Of a DNA stretch of 12,592 bases, positions 6,663-12,592 are shown piece by piece. The position numbers and the translations under genes are program-made. The notes under the pieces are model-generated. The model saw only the letters and a list, made by a program, of their open reading frames with translations, was not told where the DNA came from and did not search any database. Source of the stretch: CAWEHT01 sp963808455 (GTDB lineage Bacteria > Chloroflexota > Anaerolineae > CG2-30-64-16); assembly GCA_963808455.1 (NCBI GenBank), contig CAWEHT010000322.1, positions 1-12,592 of the forward strand, in the 5' to 3' direction. Position 1 is the first letter of the stretch. Each line of letters starts with the position of its first letter.

Positions 6663-9513
6663 TCACCGCCGCGCACGGCGGTGGCGGGCAATGGCCTTCC
6701 GCGCCTCCTCGACCAGAAACACGAACGGTGCAAATGCAATCAGGACCAGCCAACCCTCCAGGCTGACGGGCGCTGTGCCGAAGACCCCTTGCAGGAAAGG
6801 AACATAAATCAGCAAGGCAGCAAAAGCCAGCTCGACGGCTATGCCCAGAAAGACCATGTGGTTGCTGAGCAGCCCCACGCGGAAAACGCTCACGCGCTCC
6901 GTGCGACAGGCGAAAACGTTGGCGACCTGCATGACCACAATGCCGAGAAAGACCATGGTAGACGCCTGGCGCTGATACAGGGCGCCGGGCGCGTACAGGG
7001 AATCCGCACCGGTCACGCCCCAATGCCAACCGGTCCTCGAAAGCTGCCAGAAATAGCCGAACATCTCGGCGATCGACAAGAGGAGGCCGAGCCAGAAATA
7101 GCCGCGCAACAAGGTAAATCCATCGAGCAGCCGCTCGCTGCGCTTGCGAGGCGGGCGTTGCATCACGTCAGGTTCTGGCTTTTCTGTGCCGAGCGCGAGC
7201 GCGGGCAGGGTCTCTGTGCCCAGGTCGATGGCCAGGATCTGCAGGACCGTCAGGGGCAGCGGGATGTTAAGGAGGGCGAACAGGATGTATGGCAGCGCCT
7301 CGCCGGCGAGATGGGCGAAAATGTAGGTGATGAACTTGCGGATGTTGTCGTAAACGGCCCGTCCTTCCTCGATTGCGGAGACGATGCTGGCGAAGTTGTC
7401 GTCGGTCAGGATCATGGCCGCGGCCTCCTTGGCCACGTCCGTGCCGGCCTGGCCCATGGCCACGCCGATATCGGCCCGCTTCAAGGCCGGGGCGTCGTTG
7501 ACACCATCTCCCGTAACGGCCACCACCTCGCCAAGAGTGCGAAAGGCCTGGACAACATGGAGCTTGTTCTCGGGCGCAACGCGGGCGAAGATCACCTCAC
7601 TCCCATCGGAGAGCATCTGGCTCAGCTCTTCCTCTTTCATCTGGTCGAGCTCGTTCCCGGTGACGATGCGTGGGTGGTCGCTGTGAACGATGCCGATCTT
7701 GCGGGCGATGGACTCCGCCGTCAGGCCATAATCCCCGGTGATCATCACGATGCGGATGCCGGCGCTTTGCGCTGCCTGCACTGCCTTCGTCACCTCGGGC
7801 CTGGGTGGATCTTGCATCGCCATCAAGCCCAGGAAAGTCAAATCATGTTCTACGGAATCGGGAGTGAACGACTCCGGGCGCTCGGCCAGCACGCGCGTCG
7901 CCGCGGCCAGCACCCGCAGCCCGCCGCGAGCATAACCGTCGTTGACGGACAGAATGGTCTCGCAGTCTTCCTCAGTCAGTGTGCGGACCTGTCCGTTCAA
8001 GAGGATAGTGGTGCAAAGCCCGAGCACCTCGCGGGGCGCTCCCTTGGTGAACACTTGCAGCGGTTGGCTGCTTGCCCGGAAGCGGCCCCGGGCGGACATG
8101 GTCGCGGGCTCAGGCGCCTGGTGGATCACAGACATGCGCTTGCGCCGTGAATCGAAGGGGACAGCACGAACGCGCGGCAGGACCGCCAGCTGGCTGGCCA
8201 GGTCCACGCCGGCCTTGGCCGCGGCCACCAGCAGAGCCGCCTCGGTGGGGTCACCGAGGATGCTCCAGCTTGCCTTGCCTGACTCGGGCGGAAGCAGCCG
8301 GGCGTTGTTGCAGAAGGCCACTGCGCTGGCAAGCGCCCATAACTCATGGCAGTCTGGCCCGGCGGGTTGGCCGTTGACCTCGAACTGGCCTTTGGGCTCG
8401 TATCCCACACCGGTCACCTGAAATGCCTGGCCGTTGGCCCAGGCTTCCCGCACCGTCATCTCATTCTGGGTCAGCGTGCCGGTTTTGTCGGTGCAGATCA
8501 CTGTGGCCGAGCCGAGCGTTTCGACCGAAGACAACTTCTTGACCAGCGCATGGCGGCCGACGAGACGTTGCACGCCGCTTGCCAAGGCCAGCGTCACGGT
8601 GGGCAGCAAGCCCTCCGGCACATTGGCGATCACGATCCCGACCGCGAACAGGGCGCCGTCGCGGAGACTGAGGTGAGCCAGGAACAGGCCAATCAGCAGA
8701 AACACGACGCCCATACCCACCGAGAGCTGCGTAACGGTGCCCGCCACGCGCCCGATCTGAACCTGCAGCGGCGACAGATCGGCCTTGACGGCCTGGGTCA
8801 TGTGGGCGATCTGGCCCAGTTCGGTGTTCATGCCCGTGGCGATCACAACGCCTTCACCGCTGCCCGCCGAGACGCTCGTGCCGGCGAACAGCAGGTTGGG
8901 CATCTGGGTCCAGCTCAAACCCTCCTGCGTGACGGGATCGGCCAGCTTGCGGACGGGCTCTGATTCCCCCGTCAACGTCGAGTTGTTCGTGCGCAGGTCG
9001 GACTCTTGCAACAGGCGCGCATCTGCGGAGATGTTGTCGCCTTCTTCAAGGATTACAATATCGCCGGGCACGAGCTCCGAGGCCAGCAGCCGTGCCTCCT
9101 CGCCTTCCCGGCGCACCCGGGCGTAGGCCGGCAGCAGCTTCTTGAGCGCCTCTGTGGCGCGCTCGGCCCGATATTCCTGCCAGAAGCTGAAGATTGCATT
9201 GATCACGATCACCGCGATGACCGCTACGCCCGATTCGGTAGAACCGGTCAGAAAGGATAGCCCGGCGGCGACCCACAGGAGGATCGCGAAGAAGTTGGTG
9301 AGGTTGGCAACGAACTTCTTCCACAGCGGGGTCCCCGGCGCCTCGGAAATGACATTCGGGCCGTATCGCTCGAGCGCGCTGCGAGGCCTCTTCCTTGGTC
9401 AGGCCGCGACGCGAGGTCCCGAGCTGATTGAGTGCCGCTTCGGGGGTCATAGCGTTGTACGGGACGCGCGAGGGAGGTTCGGACCCCGGCCCCGATCGAT
9501 TTTGAGCACGCAT
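6663..9513 (-). CDS. P2-type cation-transporting ATPase, frameshifted near the 5' end
   Basis: This is a membrane P-type ATPase of the P2 group (Ca2+/Na+-K+ type), about 949 aa if counted from the ATG at 9513. The N-terminal cation-ATPase domain reads GLTKEEASQR, then LERYGPNVISEAPGTPLWKK after skipping one apparently extra base (C9375 on the + strand). As written the frame is lost there. Motifs in restored numbering are: NNSTLTGESEPV (TGES about 181-184), helix-4 IANVPEGLLPTVTLALASG (Pro about 299), phosphorylation site ICTDKTGTLTQNEMTV (Asp about 342), FTKGAPREVLGLC, MITGDYGLTA and VTGDGVNDAPALKRADIGVA. Helices 5-6 follow with NIPLPLTVLQILAIDLGTE, then the C-terminal helices. The TGESEP, NVPEGLL and IPLPL...IDLGTE signatures are closer to animal Na+/K+-ATPase than to SERCA, but the helix-5 ion-site residues differ (AHLAGE). 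The ion is therefore unknown: Ca2+ or Na+ export are the main options. A second possible start is Met22. It leads an operon with two TrkA genes. Confidence 0.9.
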
Positions 9514-9594
9514 AGAGTTCAGAAGTTACCTTTCGTTCCGAGACACAAGCAACTGGCCTCGATAGAACAGGATCGGACACGCAAACAAAGCCCC

Positions 9595-9622
9595 ATTTTA
9601 GCTGTGTTCGGGTTTCGGTCAA
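9595..9622 (-). promoter_or_regulatory. Sigma-70-like promoter of the ATPase/trkA operon
   Basis: Read on the minus strand, TTGACC (9622-9617) is separated by 16 bases from TAAAAT (9600-9595). Each matches five of six consensus bases. Transcription would start near 9588 and give a leader of about 75 bases before the ATG at 9513. The -35 lies only seven bases from the -10 of the divergent kdpE promoter, so the two promoters are interlocked and likely to influence each other. Confidence 0.6.
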
Positions 9623-9635
9623 AATGCAGTATAAT
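9617..9635 (-). promoter_or_regulatory. Weak KdpE-box-like sequence between kdpE and the ATPase
   Basis: On the minus strand this reads ATTATACTGCATTTTGACC. It matches 13 of 19 positions of the E. coli KdpE site as I recall it (TTTATACTTTTTTTACACC). It overlaps both the kdpE -10 and the ATPase operon -35, a position suited to autoregulation or repression. Much of the match comes from promoter consensus bases, so it may be coincidence. Confidence 0.2.
9630..9635 (+). promoter_or_regulatory. -10 element placing the kdpE transcript start at its start codon
   Basis: A perfect TATAAT ends seven bases before the ATG at 9643, so transcription should begin at about that ATG. No Shine-Dalgarno site precedes it. 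This is the classical arrangement of leaderless genes, common in Actinobacteria and Deinococcota. The -35 region (about 9607-9612, TTCGGG) is poor, so activation by a regulator is possible. The alternative ATG at 9634 overlaps the -10 itself and is unlikely. Confidence 0.5.
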
Positions 9636-9642
9636 GAAATCT

Positions 9643-10345
9643 ATGGACGCGCTGCGCGTGTTGGCTGTGGATGATGAGGCAGCGATCCGCCGCTACTTGC
9701 GCATCATCCTGAAGGCTGAAGGCTATGAGCCTTTCGAAGCGGGCAACGGCCGCGAGGCTCTCGCTCAGGTTGCCAGCGCGCCGGCCTGACCTGGTCATCC
9801 TCGATCTTGGCCTGCCCGACCTGGACGGCGTCGAACTGACCAGAATACTACGTGAGCAGTCACAAATCCCCATCATCATCCTATCGGTCCGCGAGCAGGA
9901 GGCGGAGAAAATCGCCGCGCTCGACGCCGGCGCCGACGATTACTTGACCAAGCCTTTCGCAACCGGCGAGCTGCTGGCACGCATGCGGGTGGCGCTGCGG
10001 CGGGCCGCCCAAAGCACGCCCGGTCCCGTCTTTGAAAGCGATGGATTGGAAGTGGACCTGGCGAAGCGGACGGTGACTGCGGCAGGCCAGGAGGTTCACC
10101 TCTCCCCGACCGAATACGATCTTTTGCGCTTGCTCGTGACGCAGGCAGGCAAGGTGCTCACGCATCGCCAGCTCTTGCGAGGCGTGTGGGGCGCTGGCTA
10201 TGAGCAAGAGTCGCATTTGCTGCGGGTCACCATCGGGCATCTGCGGCGCCGGCTCGAGCCGGACCCCGGCCGGCCGCGCTGGATCATCACCGAGCCTGGC
10301 GTGGGCTATCGCCTGCCACGTGACGCGCTGAGCCGGCCCCTCTGA
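9643..10345 (+). CDS. kdpE: Response regulator KdpE, frameshifted in the receiver domain
   Basis: KdpE is the OmpR/PhoB-type regulator that, when phosphorylated by KdpD, activates kdpFABC. The receiver domain starts MDALRVLAVDDEAAIRRYLR with acidic residues Asp10, Asp11 and Glu12. The phospho-acceptor is Asp54 in VILDLGLPDLDG, with the switch Ser81 and Lys103 in DYLTKPF. The phrase KIAALDAGADDYLTKPF is almost identical to E. coli KdpE. The winged-helix domain (about 127-228) contains VHLSPTEYDLLRLLVTQAGK, then VLTHRQLLRGVWG, and ends EPGVGYRLP. The frame breaks at 9778: read directly, the ORF stops at 9787-9789 after about 48 codons. Skipping one G gives AQVASRRPDLVILD, an ungapped fit to the family and a protein of 233 aa. 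The start is ATG 9643, probably leaderless. No kdpD lies next to it. The gene ends flush against the convergent ABC ATPase gene. Confidence 0.9.
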
Positions 10346-11689
10346 TCATGAGCCGGTGCTGGCGCCGGCAACGTCAGGTGCTTCGGGCAGCTTGAGGAGA
10401 TCTTCACTGGCGTCGTATTCGAAAAGCTCTGCGAAGCGTGCCCATTCGACGGCGGTGGCGAACTGTGCCTGTGCCTCTTTCAGGGAGAAGTGCTCGTCCA
10501 GAATGTCAAGGTAGAAGTCAGCTTTCATTCTCCCATCGTGTTTCTTCTTCAGCGCTTCATAGATCGAGGCAACCTGTGGCACACGAGCCAGCGCTTGCTG
10601 CCGGAATATTTCCTTGCTTGTGAGAATGTCTGCCTCGGCGAATTTGCGCCCGGCATCCGTGACGGTAACATCGCCGTGCTGGATTTGAGCGAAACCCAGC
10701 AACCCGGCGGCGTCCACGATGGGCAGCAGATCATCGACTTCAAGGACGAGGCGTTCGGCGAGCCGCGAAACATCGTCGGTGCCGCCCCGGTCGATCAGCA
10801 GCTCCAGCAAGCCGCTGATGCTGCCGACGCGGGCGTGGAGAAGGACGGCGAACCGATGCACATCGGCTTTCGGCGCAGGGATCGGAAGCTCTTCGACGCG
10901 GGCTTCCGGGTTGGTCATGATCGTATAAATGCGATCGACCAACGCCTTGAACTGCGGGTCCTCGTGCTCGCGAGGGCGTGGGAGCCCAATCTCCAGCTCG
11001 CCACGCACGTAGCCAGGGTTCGTCCCCAGGATCACGACCCGGTCTGCCAGGAGAACGGCTTCCTCGATGTTGTGGGTCACCAGCAGGATGCTGCTGGCCG
11101 GGAAGCTGCCCTGTGCCCAAAGGCTGGCGATCTCACCCCTCAAATTCTCGGCCGTGAGCACATCCAAGGCGCTGAAGGGCTCGTCCATGAACAGCACCTT
11201 CGGCCGTACCACAAAGGCGCGAGCAAAACCGACCCGCTGCTGCATGCCGCCCGAAAGCTCTTTGGGATATGCGCTCTCGAAGCCATCCAGGCCGACCATG
11301 TCGAGGACTTGCAGCGCACGGGCGCGGCGCTCCGCCAGCGGCACGTTGCGCGCTTTGAGACCCAATTCAACGTTCTCCTGAACCGTCAGCCAGGGCATCA
11401 AGGCAAAGCTCTGAAAAACCATCGCCACCTCAGGGTTGGGGCCGCTGAACGGCTTGCCGCCGTTCAGCACGCGGCCTTCGCTGGGCGGGATCAGCCCGGC
11501 CATGATGCGCAGCAATGTGCTCTTGCCGCTGCCGCTGCGCCCGAGGAGCGCGACGACTTCCCGATCATCTACCCGCACGCTGACGTCTCGGAGCACGGTG
11601 AAAACTCCGTGCCCTTCTGGCAGTGGGAATGTCTTGACAATGTGCTCAGCGGCAATTACCGCCGGCTCCGCCACTTCCTTTAGGACCAT
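10346..11689 (-). CDS. NitT/TauT-type ABC transporter ATP-binding protein with C-terminal AAA-associated domain
   Basis: This is the cytosolic ATPase of an ABC importer of the nitrate/sulfonate/taurine group, 447 aa. The nucleotide-binding domain (about 1-270) has Walker A GRSGSGKST at 50-58, Q-loop Gln93 in VFQSFALMPWLTVQENV, signature LSGGMQQRV at 145-153, Walker B VLFMDEPFSALD with catalytic Glu170, and switch His206 in VTHNIEEA. The extra ~170 residues from about 285 (VHRFAVLLHARVGSISGLLE, later KKKHDGRMKADFYLDILDEH) match the AAA-associated C-terminal domain found in a subset of these ATPases, thought to be regulatory. The start at 11689 has a near-perfect GGAGGTGA site five bases upstream. 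The gene follows the permease stop by 21 bases. The substrate cannot be deduced because the solute-binding protein is outside the window. The frame is intact throughout. Confidence 0.93.
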   Translation of the reverse strand: MVLKEVAEPAVIAAEHIVKTFPLPEGHGVFTVLRDVSVRVDDREVVALLGRSGSGKSTLLRIMAGLIPPSEGRVLNGGKPFSGPNPEVAMVFQSFALMPWLTVQENVELGLKARNVPLAERRARALQVLDMVGLDGFESAYPKELSGGMQQRVGFARAFVVRPKVLFMDEPFSALDVLTAENLRGEIASLWAQGSFPASSILLVTHNIEEAVLLADRVVILGTNPGYVRGELEIGLPRPREHEDPQFKALVDRIYTIMTNPEARVEELPIPAPKADVHRFAVLLHARVGSISGLLELLIDRGGTDDVSRLAERLVLEVDDLLPIVDAAGLLGFAQIQHGDVTVTDAGRKFAEADILTSKEIFRQQALARVPQVASIYEALKKKHDGRMKADFYLDILDEHFSLKEAQAQFATAVEWARFAELFEYDASEDLLKLPEAPDVAGASTGS

Positions 11690-11710
11690 TTGGTCACCTC
11701 CTGCCGCAGG

Positions 11711-12592
11711 TCATCCCAGCCGGTACCTCGTCTCGGCCAGCCGATAGAGGCGCCGCCAGAAAAGGCGGTTCAACCCGACCACGAAGAGCGTCATCATGCC
11801 AACGCCGAGCATGATGCGCGGCCAGTCGCCCGTCGTGGTGGCCTGGGCGATGTAGGCGCCGAGGCCGTTGGCAACAAGCGTGGTCTTGCCCCAAGAAACA
11901 ATCTCTGCCACAATCGCGGCGTTCCATGCACCCCCGGCCGCCGTGATACCGCCGGTCACCCACGCGCCAAAAATGGCCGGTATGATGAGATTACGCCAGA
12001 GCAGCCAACGCCTGAGGCGGAGGTTGGTGGCCATCTCACGCAGATCGGTGGGAACGCTCACGGCCCCGGCGATGGTATTGAAGAGTATATACCACTGAGT
12101 GCCCAGCGCCATCAGGAGAATGGAGCCCCAGTTCAGGCTGATGCCGGTGCGGATCAGCAGAAGCGTGATGAACGGGAACACGAAGTTGGCCGGAAACGAG
12201 GCCAGAAGTTGCACGAGGGGGCGCGTCACCTGGGCGAGGCGAGGGCTGAACCCGATGGCCACCCCCACAGGCACCCAGATCAGTGTGCTGACGATCAGAA
12301 GCACCACCACGCGGCCGAAGGTCGCGAGGCCGAGCAGAAAGGCCCGCTCTACCTCTGACAGTCCCACCTCGGCCGTAACGAAACGTGCCCCGGCCGCCAA
12401 CATGATCACGATGGCCACCGCGAGCCCGCCGTTGAAGGCCCAGTCTCCCCAACCCTGCCCCGCCGTTCGAGGCGGGCGCTGCCGCGGCGTGCCTAGCTTG
12501 GAAAGCCCGACGTCGAGCCATTCGTTGATTGGGCTCAGCGGAGCCCCAATAACCGTGGCCAACGGGAAGTACGCAGCAAGTCGAGAATCCAC
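11711..12592 (-). CDS. ABC transporter permease, C-terminal part (runs off the window)
   Basis: This is the inner-membrane subunit of the same ABC importer; at least 293 residues are visible and the 5' end lies beyond the window. After a polar linker (LSKLGTPRQRPPRTAG) there is a full BPD_transp_1 domain: about six hydrophobic segments, and the EAA-type coupling loop EMATNLRLRRWLLWRNLIIP that contacts the ATPase. It ends LFWRRLYRLAETRYRLG. The stretch before the linker (RLAAYFPLATVIGAPLSPIN) suggests more protein upstream. Permeases paired with this ATPase type are often a tandem duplication of the membrane domain of about 550-600 aa, so the visible half would be the second copy. The GTG at the very edge has no visible ribosome-binding context and is probably not the true start. 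The TGA at 11711-11713 is 21 bases before the ATPase ATG. Confidence 0.88.
   Translation of the reverse strand: MDSRLAAYFPLATVIGAPLSPINEWLDVGLSKLGTPRQRPPRTAGQGWGDWAFNGGLAVAIVIMLAAGARFVTAEVGLSEVERAFLLGLATFGRVVVLLIVSTLIWVPVGVAIGFSPRLAQVTRPLVQLLASFPANFVFPFITLLLIRTGISLNWGSILLMALGTQWYILFNTIAGAVSVPTDLREMATNLRLRRWLLWRNLIIPAIFGAWVTGGITAAGGAWNAAIVAEIVSWGKTTLVANGLGAYIAQATTTGDWPRIMLGVGMMTLFVVGLNRLFWRRLYRLAETRYRLG

Noticed and set aside
6634..7029. Upstream extension of the CeoB-like TrkA gene
   Set aside because: It overlaps the ATPase C-terminus in another frame, gives unrelated sequence, and the ATG at 6633 has a good ribosome-binding site.
6648..8150. 500-aa plus-strand ORF opposite the P-type ATPase
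   Set aside because: It is antisense to a conserved gene, has no recognisable motif and shows a shadow-type composition.
10490..11683. 397-aa plus-strand ORF opposite the ABC ATPase
   Set aside because: It is antisense to an intact ABC ATPase with all catalytic motifs; no family resemblance of its own.
1..12592. CRISPR array, tRNA, rRNA, insertion sequence or toxin-antitoxin pair
   Set aside because: No regularly spaced repeats, tRNA-like cloverleaf, transposase or terminal inverted repeats were seen anywhere in the window.

Overview
The window is a cation-homeostasis (mainly potassium) island from a GC-rich bacterium, followed by the edge of an unrelated ABC importer locus. The GC-rich codon use, GTG starts, a mixture of strong Shine-Dalgarno sites and one apparently leaderless gene, and the side-by-side pair of short TrkA-type proteins (CeoB/CeoC-like) suggest a Chloroflexota- or Actinobacteriota-like organism. 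That assignment is only a guess; no rRNA or marker gene is present.

Layout on the + strand, 1-4983: a regulatory region holds a GC hairpin, an AT-rich KdpE-box-like site and a candidate -10 element. It is followed by a tightly packed operon: an unnamed 31-aa membrane miniprotein, kdpF, kdpA, kdpB and kdpC. Together kdpFABC encode the high-affinity K+ pump KdpFABC. No kdpD follows; 4984-5289 is a convergent gap with no recognisable gene.

Layout on the - strand, 9513 down to 5290: a second operon encodes a P2-type cation-transporting ATPase and then two TrkA-family (RCK) proteins that in other bacteria gate Trk/Ktr K+ channels. No TrkH/KtrB channel subunit is in the window. A good -35/-10 pair drives this operon from 9595-9622. 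Divergent from it, starting at 9643, is kdpE, the response regulator that normally activates kdp. A KdpE-box-like sequence lies between the two. KdpE is therefore placed to link the Kdp pump with the ATPase/Trk operon, although its kinase partner is not visible.

Layout from 10346 to the end, - strand: kdpE ends back to back with an ABC ATPase of the nitrate/sulfonate/taurine type carrying a C-terminal AAA-associated domain. Upstream of that gene is the C-terminal part of its permease, which runs off the window edge.

The most striking anomaly is that three conserved genes (kdpA, the P-type ATPase and kdpE) are each broken by what looks like one extra G. In every case it lies in or directly beside a GCGCGC hexamer, and removing that base restores a textbook protein. 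This looks more like a systematic sequence error than three independent pseudogenes, but it needs reads to decide. Other points of interest are the miniprotein ahead of kdpF, the predicted KdpE sites, the leaderless kdpE start, and a P2 ATPase with Na+/K+-ATPase-like signatures but unusual residues in its fifth membrane helix.
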